Made by a program: the position numbers and the translations under genes. This document shows, one piece after another, positions 33,561 through 44,973 of a DNA stretch of 64,000 bases; within the stretch, counting starts at the first letter, position 1; each line of letters begins with the position of its first letter. The stretch lies in contig MU004197.1 in the NCBI GenBank assembly GCA_010093605.1, forward strand, positions 434,001 to 498,000, written 5' to 3'. Origin of the DNA: Lophium mytilinum (lineage: Eukaryota; Ascomycota; Dothideomycetes; Mytilinidiales; Mytilinidiaceae). Under the pieces are notes generated by a model that did not search any database, was not told where the DNA came from, and saw only the letters and a program-made list of their open reading frames with translations.

Positions 33561-34355
33561 CTGGTACGCTGTGAAGATGAAGAAACTCTCTTGGGAACTA
33601 AAAAAGGAACGACGTAAGTGGTTCCATCGCGTATGTGAGAACTTTAAAGCGTGTCTCTAACTAGTATTTGGAGAATCCGGTTCATTCAACTAGCATCTAG
33701 ACAATCGCTCAGGCTTCTATATTCAACAAGAAACCACTTCTCGGTCCTTCAAATTCTTCCTCCCGGATCGCCAACTGCTCGGCCACTTGTAACACTGTAA
33801 CAACGTCTGGGTCGAATCGGGTATCCGCTCGAGAAAGCCTCGCTCTTGGCGTGCATGAACTCCGCCACGAAGCCGTCTCAGCCTAGAACACCACGCTGCT
33901 TCAGCCTGTGTACACCAGCACCAACCTCATTACAAACGGCGTTCTTCGAGCCAGCTCACTTCTAACTCCAGTGTGTTCGCGTCTTGCTCGTGTGTCCTTC
34001 AGTGGAAGTGCGCGCACACGTGAGAAAGCCGACATCGCGAGGTGGTACCAGACGAGGCTGCAGCGCTTCCAGCCTCACGCAATCATTATTGACGCCATCT
34101 TCACACTACCAACTCTGGAGCTTTGAATCGAAAAGAAGTTGCACCCGGTTGCAGGCTCTAGTGGTATTTCGGACAGCTTCCGACCATCCCAAGGGACTAC
34201 CACTTCAGTATCTTATTAAGCGACTTGCTTCCGATATCGTGAGCTTCGCATCTCGTTGGCCGCCCTCTGACTCAACTGAGGTTCCTCGGACAGCGTCATA
34301 TCAAGCTGAAATCAAGCTATCTTGCTGTACCTGCACTTGCGACCGGATCCCAATC

Positions 34356-35900
34356 ATGCAACGAGATACGGCGCTCACGTTCGGGGACATTCATGGGTCT
34401 TTGGAGGCTTTCCAAGCTAGCGTGGACGAAATACAGAGACTTGCCATGGTTTTTGAACCTGATTCTATGGCGTCCTTTCAAGCTGGGGCCAACGGTGTCC
34501 CTAGCTTTACCCGACTCAAGGAAGCTACGAATGACCATTCGAGAAACTTTCGCCTACGTCATCTCGTCCCTCATGAAAAGCCAATGTCAATACCCGGACG
34601 CCAGGCGCCTCCTAACACTGGACGAGAGATACAGATACACCTCCGGCTTACAGATCTTTCGGAGTATGTACACTCGCAACCCTACGTTGCAGTCTCATAT
34701 ACCTGGGACCACGTCAAATCACACAAATTTGAAGACGGAGACGACCCTCTTCCGGAATACTATATTTGGACAGGAGAACACGCCTATCGCCCAGCAAAAT
34801 GCCACGTCGAAGTCCTTCATAGAGCTATGCGTTTTGCTGCTGCAAAGCTACCTCAGCCGCGAATTTGGATCGATCAAGAATGCATAGAACAGGACAATCC
34901 TGACGATCTTGAGAACCACTTGCAGATAATGCATAAGATATACTCTGAGAGTTCGTTTACTGTTGCGGTTTTGTCTTCGACAATCTCCACGCAAGGTCTC
35001 GTCGATGTTCTTGACGCATTCCTCCACCAGGATCCCGCTACTCTTCCATTTGCTTTTGGGACAATCGACCCAAACCGTCAAGCCAGGGAATTCCAATTGG
35101 CAGAGGCTAAACTGAGGGCACTCGACCCTCTCGACTTGGGACGTTGGCAAAATCTGTGCCCCGGGGTCGCACGTGACTATTTGGCCATAAGTAACCCAGA
35201 AGAGCACCAGAAGCTACTAAACACTCTTGACATATACCTTATCCTCAGACGTGTCCAGAGAACCTTCGATTATATCTCACAAGACAGATGGTTTAAGAGA
35301 ACGTGGACTTTTCAAGAGAAACACTGTGGATCACGTCTACATTTCCTGATTCCCATCGGCACGGCCATTCAATCGAAGAGACTAGAGAGAATCGGCGGAG
35401 ATATTTGCCTCGAGAAGCTTTTCCTTTCTCGGAAGATGTGGCGATGGAGCGACCACAGCTGGGAGAGCACACGAGGCCTTGCAAATCTGCTCGAAAACCA
35501 CTTCGCTCTCCCACCTTATGAACCACAGGGGACACTGCCACCACATTCACAAGCCGCATTAAGAACCGGCTCTAGTTCGAATCAGACTTTTTTCGGTGCT
35601 ATGCAAAAGACACACCAGGCTATGGAGACCTGCGATAACCTGGTTGTAGCTGATCGAATAGCCATATTTGCTAGCGTCAATAACTTCCCCACCCGACTAA
35701 AGTCTACGTTACTCAATCGAGAACGATACAGCTATAGCACGTGTATTCTGACCCTCGCTCTCAAGAACTCTGGATGGTTTGTCACCCACACCCTTGAACT
35801 GCAGCAGCCCTGGGGTCTTCTCAATATGACGCTGGAAGAGGCCCTTATCAACTTAGAATACTACTCAGGATATATGAACTGGACAGTCCCAGGTTGGTAA
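34356..35900 (+). CDS. HET-domain (heterokaryon incompatibility) protein
   Basis: About 514 aa from the ATG at 34356. The HET core is clear: YVAVSYTWDH (110-119), then VEVLHRAMRF and RIWIDQECIEQ (169-179), then MHKIYSESSFTVAVL, the usual order in this family. HET proteins trigger growth arrest or cell death when genetically different hyphae fuse; partners are highly variable. An in-frame ATG at 33984 would add 124 residues of unfamiliar, low-confidence sequence, so the later ATG, which matches where similarity to the broken upstream paralogue becomes clear, is preferred. A possible C-terminal exon in another frame (about 36029-36267, WGVATVSGRLYLRHFTS) could follow through an intron starting near 35893. 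Cytoplasmic by default; regulation unknown. Confidence 0.75.
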   Translation: MQRDTALTFGDIHGSLEAFQASVDEIQRLAMVFEPDSMASFQAGANGVPSFTRLKEATNDHSRNFRLRHLVPHEKPMSIPGRQAPPNTGREIQIHLRLTDLSEYVHSQPYVAVSYTWDHVKSHKFEDGDDPLPEYYIWTGEHAYRPAKCHVEVLHRAMRFAAAKLPQPRIWIDQECIEQDNPDDLENHLQIMHKIYSESSFTVAVLSSTISTQGLVDVLDAFLHQDPATLPFAFGTIDPNRQAREFQLAEAKLRALDPLDLGRWQNLCPGVARDYLAISNPEEHQKLLNTLDIYLILRRVQRTFDYISQDRWFKRTWTFQEKHCGSRLHFLIPIGTAIQSKRLERIGGDICLEKLFLSRKMWRWSDHSWESTRGLANLLENHFALPPYEPQGTLPPHSQAALRTGSSSNQTFFGAMQKTHQAMETCDNLVVADRIAIFASVNNFPTRLKSTLLNRERYSYSTCILTLALKNSGWFVTHTLELQQPWGLLNMTLEEALINLEYYSGYMNWTVPGW

Positions 35901-37539
35901 CCCAATCACTAGCGGCAGTACCATCTCGAGACGCGAGCTTCTGGGTACGAATGGCTTCCCACGTGGCTCTTTTGACCGAACTACATGGGCTATCACTCGA
36001 AGTTGTATACATCATCGAAACTACTATCAAGAACAGTGGGGAGTCGCAACTGTCTCGGGCCGGTTGTATTTGCGTCACTTCACCTCGCTTCAGCTTGATC
36101 CGCATCGATCACTTGCACAGAGTCAGCTGCTCTTCGCAGCCAAGTTTCCTCCATGTATACCAATCTGGCTAGCAACAGCTTGCATATGCATCTCGATCGA
36201 ACGGAAAATCTCCAAACGCCTCGTGCTTGGCATGCATGAGTCTCGCCACCGGCCTTTCAAGCTATGATGACAAGCTTAAGAAACCGTGCTTTCTTGGACG
36301 GCGGCGAAGGGCGTTGAAAGTTGTAATAGAGGTCAGAAGAAGACCACGACGACTTTGTCCGGCTCCACAGCACGATGGCCCATCGCTTCTTTCCTCTGCG
36401 ACTACTCCGTCACCGAAGACTGCAACGTACCGCGATTTGGGAGGATTATAGTGCGGAGAGTCTGCTGGCGCCACCGGCTGCCGGCCGCAGGTCGTGGTCG
36501 AGAGGTAGATTTCGGCGAGGAGGTAGAAACGGAGATGGTTTTTCGTGCCCTAAATGTGAGGAAGAGTTCGGAAGCTTCTCATTAGCAAGCTGCTGACATT
36601 GGTGGTAGGGGAAATCTTCTCAAGATGCTGGAAGGAGCTTCTAAGCCCGTCTGCAGCGTCACGCAAATCTAAGCTCTGCGCTCTCGATTCGTGCGACAAA
36701 CTCTGAGCATGGTGCTGTGCGCGCGAAGGCGCTTCGATGCGTTGCTCGGCGCCTCTCTGGAGACGGGATCTCAGGATGTCGTGAGGGTGCAACGACTGCG
36801 GACCGCTCCGGTAAGTGGTCGAGTGAGAATTGGGCGTCGCAAGCCAGATTGTGAACGGAGGGACGGAATGCCTAGAGAGGGATCCGCTGGAGCTCTTCAA
36901 CCAGAACACGTGTCCACGGATGACATCTCCCTCAAAACTACAATCGAGGTGGACGGGCGACGAGTGTGTTTGTGCGGCTGTCGCCGCGCTTACGTTGAAA
37001 TAGTTTCAAAGCAGGCCACCGTATAGTGAAGAGGAGACTTACTGTGAGTGAAGATGAAAGATCCTGATTAATAACAATGAAGACAGTGAGGAGGACAGCA
37101 GATTAGAGCCTATCGTCGTGGGAATGATAAAGAGAATCACACATGTAAAAAGTGACGCGTCGCGAGACGCATCGACGTGAAGCCGGGTTGCTTGCTTGGG
37201 AGATCTTCACCTTCACCCTGCAAGGTTCCACGGAAGCATGTCACAGACCTTTGAGTCTTCACAAGAAAGAGATTGTTTGGAGCGACTATAAGACTATGTA
37301 CCAAGTGAAACTAGACTTCTACCCTGCTTCCCACAACAGCTCTTCACCTCCGATGCATCAAGCAGCAACCCAAAAGCCGGATACGAACCTGCGTCGCGAG
37401 TGCGTGCTGTTAGCATGGTGAAGAGTAAAGAGAAGGAAGAGACTTACCAAAGGAGTGAAGAGAGCAGGCCACCATCCTCCTGGTGTCTCGCAGCGGGTGC
37501 CAACCACCCCCCGACCCGTCCACAATTGAGAAGACTGTG

Positions 37540-37893
37540 TTAGCAAAGCTCGAGGGACAACATACCTAGCAGCGGGGGCATGCCACTTGGAAAAGACACC
37601 AAGATGGCGGTCTCGCCAAGGAGGAACTTGCCAAAGGTCAAACAACCAATGAGCGAACCAAACAAGGCTGCCAGAGAAGGGAACTTGCCAAAGGTCAAAC
37701 AACCAATGAGCGAAACCGACCCCAGCACCATCAGGCGGACAAGTCCCTTGCGCACGAGGGTACCGATGGCGAAGCCTGTGAGACCAGGGCCCATCGTTGC
37801 TGCGGTCGAGGACAGGCGAGCTGGTCCACTTTTCGGTTCCTCGTGCGCGACGCGTCGCAAGCGACGCACGACCGACTGGCTTGGTGCAGGCAA
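37540..37893 (-). CDS. Hypothetical hydrophobic protein with internal repeat
   Basis: A 117-aa frame whose middle is hydrophobic and contains SLIGCLTFGKF twice, 19 residues apart, because the DNA holds a 35-bp direct repeat spaced 57 bp (a multiple of three). The N-terminus is basic and unremarkable. It could be a small membrane protein with a duplicated helix, but a second frame on the same strand is also open through the repeat, so the reading is uncertain. No homologue recognised. Confidence 0.22.
   Translation of the reverse strand: MPAPSQSVVRRLRRVAHEEPKSGPARLSSTAATMGPGLTGFAIGTLVRKGLVRLMVLGSVSLIGCLTFGKFPSLAALFGSLIGCLTFGKFLLGETAILVSFPSGMPPLLGMLSLELC
37623..37714. repeat. 35-bp direct repeat spaced 57 bp
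   Basis: Identical 35-bp copies start at 37623 and 37680, each opening GGAACTTGCC and closing ATGAGCGAA. Confidence 0.95.
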
Positions 37894-39021
37894 ACACCAG
37901 ACACGTACCAGAAAGATCTACTGTTCTACGAGATTGAGTGGCATGCAGGGTGGAAAAAGAAGGAGAAGGATGGAGAGTCGAAGGTTGGTCCTTGGGTTGG
38001 CGAGTTGATATAGGTTTGGCCCACTAGCGCCTTGGCAGATGACTCATCAGCGTGGGCCGTTTAAGGAGGGGACAGGACGATCAACAGGACTGCTTAAAAT
38101 GCCCCCAGGCGACACGGCGAGGAGTCTGCTTGGAGTTCTGCCAGTTTCCACAACATTCCATGGTGATATGGGGCCGACCAAGATATGCACGTGACTCCAG
38201 CAAGCCAATCACCCTACTTCGAGACTTCCTTAGGTACCCCCTAGAGGTGCCCTTTAGCAATCTGGCTCTGCCATTCACTCTCGCCTCCTCCTTCATCAAG
38301 CATCTGATCGTCCCAAGAATGGTCCTGAACATCGACTCTCCCGGATCACCGTCTTCATCAGGAGATTTTCCCAAATCCATCTTACTCGCTCCATGAACCA
38401 TCCGAATGCTTGGCTCCCTGGCAACAAGACACAACAAGCTCATTCCAGGGTATTCACGGCTCCATGGAGGTCGGCGCACGCCACTCTCGATGAGATCCAA
38501 GATATTGTATGGGCCCCGGAGCGAAAAGGGCTACTGATGCGCCGCTTGGCTAGCTGTTCCTCTTAAGTCTGGATCATCCTGGGTTCTCTAAGCGGGAGCA
38601 TATAGACGGAGTAGTACGCCTCTCAGAGCATCCGGAACCGTTGTAGCACGCGACCATGTCGTACGCTCAGAAACACAACGGAAGGAGTGAATATTGGCTT
38701 GAAAAAGATTGGGTGAGGTAAGGAATGAAATTTAGGACTCTTATCGGGAAACACAAGCGGAAGATTAACGAGGCGGCAAGTGACATGGCGGGTGAAAATT
38801 CCATACTCCAGTTTCTCGATCATAATTGCTGGATTGCTTACGAGGTTGTCTTTGACTTTTGGAAGACAAAATCTTGAAAAAACCTACTGTGGAAACACAT
38901 CGAGAACCCGGAAGGGAGATGTCACGTTCTGCGCGGGAGAAAACATCGCTTTTGATAGATTCTGTCTGTCAATAGGAGAGCTCAGAGCCTTCCATTAGCT
39001 CTACTCCACATGCTCTCTTAC

Positions 39022-40170
39022 TCAGAAACCCAACAATTTCGCGAGTCCGGCCGAGTGCTCGGGCCAATTAGGCAAATCCGTCTCGAAATATTCAGCCATA
39101 ATCTTTCCTCCATCACCATTTGCGATATCATCACCGAGATCTAGATTCCGCTTAGGACCAGTAGCAATAGCTCGGCCTAGTAATAGCAATCAGTATTAGC
39201 GACAAAGAATTCAAGCAGGGTTGAATCAGCTCACCGTTGACCGTCTTATCATCAGCAAACAACAAAGCAGCATCAACAACCTGCTGTACCTGCCCTGGCG
39301 GCGCGCCAATCAGCGTAAACAACTTCACCAAATCCGTCACGAGAGGCGTCTCTATAATCCACGGCGCAATGAGATTCACTCGGATTCCCTTGGCCGAAAG
39401 AAGGGGCCGGATGACGCGGAAGAGCCCACGCGCCGCATACTTGGACGAGGTGTAGCTGGCCATCACCGGGAAATCGAGATACGCGACCAGCGACGCAACC
39501 AGGATGAGAGCCGGAGGATCTACCGCGGGCACAGAACGCGGCAGCGAGGAGTACAGCTCAAACAGCTTCGACGTGTAGTACAAGCCGATGCTGTTGATCT
39601 TATAGGCCATGATATTCGGCGCTGGAGGGTCTGTATCTAGCGTGAATGGGGGCGCGGTCGGGTCAGACCATAGGTCTCCCGCCACGCCGGCGGAAGCGAC
39701 GACAATGTCGATGGCATCGTGATTTGGGGAGAACTTGACGGTCGCTTTGAAGGCGGCAATTTGGGACTCCCAGGATGTTACGTCCGTGGCGACGAACTGG
39801 ACGCTAATGGAATCAGATCACCGGAGCTGAGGGGTTTGGATGGTGTGCGATTTCGACATACTTCAGACCCTTGTCTTGGAGCGATTTCGTGTATTCATTG
39901 CCGAGCTTTTCGTTGATATCCGCAATCGTAACATAGGCCCTGGAATGACCTCGAATTAGTGCGAGGGACTCAGGGATAGCGGTATATCTTCATTGGATTC
40001 AATAAGACGATCTCAACACACCCTTTCTCTGCATACGACAGCACAATGGCAGCGCCAAGCCCTGATGCCCCGCCGGTTATTAGAACACTCTTGCCCTTGA
40101 GTGAATCACCGGACCTGGGAACGGCGACTTCCTCTGGGCTCAGATATGCAGAAATGGGTATAGCAGACAT
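39022..40170 (-). CDS. Short-chain dehydrogenase/reductase
   Basis: Four exons (40022-40170, 39862-39939, 39235-39803, 39022-39176; introns 82, 58 and 58 bp), 316 aa. Classical SDR: cofactor loop LITGGASGLGAAI, then the acidic ADI after strand two pointing to NAD, catalytic Ser in LVASLVAYLDF and Tyr/Lys in ASYTSSKYAARG. The spliced C-terminus (RAIATGPKRNLDLG, ending AGLAKLLGF) resembles 15-hydroxyprostaglandin-dehydrogenase-like fungal SDRs. It would oxidise or reduce an alcohol/ketone; the substrate is unknown. The splice calls are supported because each joins conserved SDR segments in frame. Cytosolic, upstream of a rhodopsin-like gene on the same strand with no sign of co-transcription. 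Confidence 0.9.
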
Positions 40171-40831
40171 ATTCTCGGTGATGTGGAAAGCTGGAAGGAT
40201 GAGGATTGAAGCGCGAGGCAGCGCGCGGAAGATACGACTATATATATAGACCGCGAGGGCCAGGCGGGTGAGGCGCCTTATTATGCCGTTACGGCCAAAT
40301 ACCTTCGCAGGCCCTGAATCGGTCCGCCCGCATCACGCATTGCAGCATGCCTGCATGCCTCGCTACTGTACGTGCCGCAATGCTGCGACACGCGCCATAG
40401 GCCACCCAAACCACCGGGCGGGGCTCAGGCTACTGTCATTCGAGACTTTCGTAGCTAATGCATGATACACGTTTTGTAGTTAATGACCGAGTGCCTTATC
40501 CTTGACGACCGATTCAGGTCCCCGTTGGCTAGTTCAGGTCCTCGCTGTCTAGATCAGGACCACGTTGTCTAGTGCTATCTGCACTGACGATCTTGTCTTG
40601 TCCCGACTGCTATCACTACAGGAATTTTAAATCGTGAACCCGATATTGTCAAACACGAGCAGACCAGGCTTCCTTTCCATTGAGCTTACAGTGAGTTTCC
40701 GACTTATCCGCACAAGGCCTGCCGGTAGCGCTGCGAAGCGATTCCCTATTCCATACGGATATACATATGCCTGGACTCCGTTTTGCCTGTGACACCTGAA
40801 ACTTGACGAACGATCATGTGATTCCAACCGA
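40171..40831. other. Intergenic region with a small tandem repeat
   Basis: About 660 bp: a TATATATA-type stretch near 40240 that may serve the leftward SDR gene, and a 20-bp repeat at 40513. No gene seen. Confidence 0.4.
40513..40572. repeat. Degenerate 20-bp tandem repeat, three copies
   Basis: Copies begin near 40513, 40533 and 40553, pattern TTCAGGTCC-CGTTG-CTAG, differing at several positions. Confidence 0.8.
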
Positions 40832-42183
40832 TTATATCATTTCCTCCACTTTCCTCTCTTTCTTATCCTCCCGGTCGTTGCTCACGCTGATGTCGTATGT
40901 GACCTTGATGCCGTCCATATTCTGCCCCGGTGCGCCATGTCCTGGTGGATGATGTCCCTCAATCGCAACGCTCCGTAGCATTCTCCTCTGGCTCGCCGTA
41001 TCCTCATCGCTGATATCACTGCGCTCTCCTCCTCCATGTACTGTTGTCTCCATTCCGCCTTTCGACACGTCGCGCAATCGGTAGCTTCCAGGAAACGGCC
41101 TCGGAGTATGGTCGTTCGTGTACGGGGAAGGGTCCTTTGAGCTGCCAAAGATCTTGTTGAAAAGCGGCTTCAGCGTGGCAACGGATCCGGCGATGATGCC
41201 AAGGCCAATCTCGACAACTGACCAGATCACAAGGTCTGCCAGTCCATCTACAAGGATACTGTTAGTCAATTCCGGCGATTCCCTAAGCGTAAACATCTTA
41301 CAGAGGTAGTCGTTTGCGTTTCTATAATTCGGAATGAACTTCAAGCGGATCAGAGTCGCGGTACTCGCCCTTTACGCAGTTATTGGTTAGCAACACTGAA
41401 CCAGCACCGGAGTTCTGAGACTGAACTTACACAGCGCCCATGCCCAAAACTAAAACGATGGAGATCTTAAGCTTCGTGCGCATTTGGATGTCATAGAGGA
41501 TGAACGCTGGCAGGACCGCGCATGTCCAATCTGTGAGGATATTCGTTCCCGATACCAGATAGGTGAGAGCTATGATGACATTGATGGAGCTGCATTTTCC
41601 TCCTTTGATCGTCTTGTCCCAGGTAAATGCCATGGGGCGACAGGAAGACCAGACTCCAACGTTCGAGATAATCGCCGCAATGATTGACAGTGCTATAAGC
41701 GTCCACAGAATCATCTTGAACAATTTGTTGGTCGTGATACGTAAAAGCGAGATGCAAATGGATGCTTTTATGGGAACCGTGCTCGTGATGAAGAATATTT
41801 GCCAGAAGGAGAAATACTATTCCCCGTTAGCAAGTAGGGAGGGAAAAACTCGAGAAGGTTAACGTACCATCACTCCGTCACGCATCTCTGCAGCAGAAGC
41901 ACCGTAGTTATGAACGCCGACTCCATGATATGCGGCGACCGTTGACATAGCAATCGTTAGAGCAAATAGCACCTGGATCAACCTTAGTTCTTTTGCTCTG
42001 CTAAATTAAAGCCTGTTTTGGATTGACGAGGGTACTTACCAGACCGGCGACCAACAAGTAGTCATCTGCACCTATAGCGCTTCGAGTAGCTCGAACATAT
42101 ATCCGTAAGGCCAGTGCAAGGGCAGAAATTGGGAAGAAGACAAAGTTTATCACCACAAGCGTCAATGCCTTCTCTTTGAGCAT
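40832..42183 (-). CDS. Fungal rhodopsin-like (SAT4/PTH11-type) seven-helix membrane protein
   Basis: Five exons (42040-42183, 41868-41972, 41431-41816, 41302-41369, 40832-41247; introns 67, 51, 61 and 54 bp), 372 aa. Seven hydrophobic helices with the family landmarks: first-helix LALRIYVRATRSAIGADDYLL, the GVGVHNYG extracellular loop, KASICISLLRI, a long loop with WSSCRPMAFTWD and GGKCSS, and NDYLYGLADLVIWSVVE before helix seven. The cytosolic tail (~120 aa) is polar and Ser/Asp-rich, a plausible regulatory region. These proteins are GPCR-like or transporter-like plasma-membrane proteins of ascomycetes; most have no known ligand. The last two introns are fixed by restoration of the conserved RLKFIPNYRNANDYLYGLAD region. 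Confidence 0.88.
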
Positions 42184-44973
42184 GATTGCCGTGAGGTGGA
42201 ATTTCGAGGTTGGGTGAGATGTAAGTAAAGCGAGAAAGGAAGCGCAAATAGGACTGGAAGAGGTCGATGGAAGTAAGGAGGTCGAGAGGCATGAGCGCCT
42301 TCAGGCCTCTTTGCGGAACAGAACTCTCCTTGGCGATGCGCTCCTAGGTTTTGATGATCTCACCACCCTGTGAACGAACAGGGTGATGGAACATGAGCAT
42401 GATGTGCAGTGAGCACTTCGCTTGGAATTGAGGCTGGCCCCACAGCCCCATATGAAGACCGTTGCGTGCAAAGCTTTCCAACAGGGACTCCAGAGAGGCC
42501 CGGCCTGGCGGAGGCACAGGGTAGTTTGGTGTCGGGAAAGCCATCATATGAAGCCATACCCCGAAAAAAGTCTAAACCTCTTGCCGGAGTGAACTCTGTT
42601 TTCGAACCTAGCATCTGAGGCGTTCCCTGTCAAAACGGCGGCATATAGATTTGGACGTATCGCTGTTTTCGGTCACACCGCCCATTCTCTTATTGGCGAC
42701 AGAGGCCCGCTCTTGGACGCCAACTCTTCGGAAACCGAGTATCCAGGGAGTTGGGTTGCGAACCCATTTCCCCTGCGCAGGGTCACCCGTTTGCGATGCT
42801 GGCGCGCCACATGCCTTACAGCCGAGTTGTCCATGCCCAGGAGTCAATCTGAGACCTGCCGATCGCTCCCACAACGGGCGCCCTCCAAGGATGAATCCTG
42901 CACGCAGCGGTAGTTCGGTGAGCGAACTCTTGGACCTAGGAATAGCGTATAGGACATGTGTTGGTATTGATGCAATGCCACTACACTTACGCAAGGAAAG
43001 GGCTTCATGTATTGGAAAGAATGCTTCGTTACCAGGGATCTAAAGAAGCAATCGAATTCGTAAAGAAAGGACTCTGACAGCCGACCCGCTGTCACGCTGA
43101 CTCGCGAGCCGACCCGCTTGTGGAGACAAGGTGGTGGCGGGCGGGTCGCATTCCCTGTTCCCCGTGGTTGGGTGTGTAGAGATGGTGGCATTGCTCCCTT
43201 GTTCCCCGTCGTGAGGCTTAAGGCTAGACCCCAAAATATCGATTTTTGGGACGATCCCGTCAAGGTCCGGGTCGTGCCCGAATGCACGGTACTCGGCAGT
43301 CCGAGTGTCGGCGGCAAGCACCCGTACCCGGGACTAAGATTTCGACAGATATGTACCCGTTCTTTCCAGTTGCTCCTTCACAGCTTCACAGAAGTAAAGA
43401 CTCTGATCGTAAATATCCAACAAGTTTTGTGAGAGTTGCTTCTCAATAGTGCAAATATGTATGTCCGAGAGAAAGCCGTCCTATACAAGATGTCCGACGC
43501 GTTGAATAGTACTAGTACAGGGGTCGGTATAACTACCTAGGATCGGAGCAATATCTTCGGCAGTTGGCGACGAGAAAACCTCATTTCAGGAGGAAGGCAT
43601 GAAAAGTAGCTACTGATGATGCTAGTTACAACGCACTGCAGGATCCTCTGTATGTATGCATTGTTGTATAGGCCTGACAGTTCTGCTTATATCAAGCGTG
43701 TATGTTTAGGTTTCTCATATATATCTAGGCGTGAGCGAGAAACAACGGAATGCCCCTGCATTTCCCCCTCCAAATCACCTACTCCGCGGAGCCAAAGGAT
43801 GTGGGGAATTCGGAGGCGTTATTCATGCACTTTCAAGACTAGCAGGGTCGCTCCTAGGAGACATTGTGTACTGTGGATTCACTGCAGGCCCCCCTAGATG
43901 GAAGCGGGCTAAGCCCAAGTACCGTGTTGACTCGGTCGAACAGAAGCCCACCCTGACACGCTATCTTAACCATAACTTTCCAGCGTATCACATCAAGTCC
44001 AACGGTTTGAGGTGCGGCCCGAAAGCGTCTCAGCGAGCCTGACACCTGGGCACGCTAGTCGATCCCCGAAACCGAAGAGCGCAAAAGGATCCGATACAGA
44101 TTTGTTGATTCGGAAAGCAATGCCTTCGAGAGTGCCCAACCGCCCAACTCGGGTTCCCTGGTTTCTCGTGCGTATCCACCATAGGAGTTGTCGGGGTTGG
44201 CTTTGACTCACTCATACGTCAACTAGATTCTCTCTAGGGTAGGCTGAGCCAGCATCGGAGGGCATCTCCAGTCGATCTGTTACCATCTCCGTACATGCTC
44301 GCGATGCTGGTCTTTGGAATCTTCTTTGGAATCTTCTGAGGATACCTTTCTGGATATCTTTTACACCTTTTTAGATACTCTCTCACCGCTCCTCTCAATT
44401 ACCTCCGGTTTCGTTGTAGTGGTAGGATGAAAGTGATGCAGAAAGCTCACTTAAAACACACCGTTAGAGCTATAATACAGGGATCCTGCTGTCAACATAG
44501 CAGTTCCTAACCGTTAGGGTGTCTAGCACGTGACTAGGACCTACATTAACCATGTACCTTGTCTTCGCAAACCCAGACACCTCTCTTCACACGCGATCTT
44601 CAGCCTACTGTGTACGCGTTCCAACCTTGCAACTCACCGCCAAAGTGGGACGGTCGGCAACTAGTCGGCAATTGAAAGCTCGGAGTTTGGGCCACTATCA
44701 CGCTGACAGGTTCAAGAGATCAACAAGCGCCTCGAGAGCGACGTCCGGATTCTCTCAGAGACATCGGCAATGCCATTGCCGAAGACATCGATCTCACTTC
44801 CATGATTCGTACATGCTTATCTGCTGATTTTGCTAGCATTTGACTCGAACGTCTCCTGGAAGGTGACGATCCCCTCCAAATAAGCAATGCAATGGCGAGA
44901 CTCGAACGTCTCCTAGAGGCAGCCATCCCCTCCGAATAAGCAATGCGATGGCGAGACTCAATCCGCTCTATCA
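42184..44973. other. Long gene-poor region
   Basis: About 2.8 kb. Frames of 60-157 aa on both strands have no motifs and overlap each other, so none is called. The 56-57-bp tandem repeat at 44842-44966 sits at its right edge. No transposon ends or RNA genes recognised. Confidence 0.4.
44842..44966. repeat. 56-57-bp tandem repeat, 2.2 copies
   Basis: Copies start at 44842, 44899 and (partial) 44955, sharing GACTCGAACGTCTCCT and ATAAGCAATGC-ATGGCGA. It abuts the 3' end of the SDR gene. Confidence 0.85.

Larger units (their letters stand above)
35901..39021. other. Long gene-poor region
   Basis: About 3.1 kb. Besides a possible HET C-terminal exon at 36029-36267 and the 35-bp direct repeat at 37623-37714, I see no firm gene. 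Frames near 36375-37026 are Arg-rich and look like chance. Confidence 0.4.

Noticed and set aside
33984-34355. N-terminal extension of the HET protein
   Set aside because: Open but without family similarity; the start at 34356 fits where similarity to the neighbouring relic becomes clear.
43600-44215. Several overlapping frames of 60-100 aa suggesting a hidden gene
   Set aside because: They contradict each other on both strands and show no known motif or consistent splice sites.
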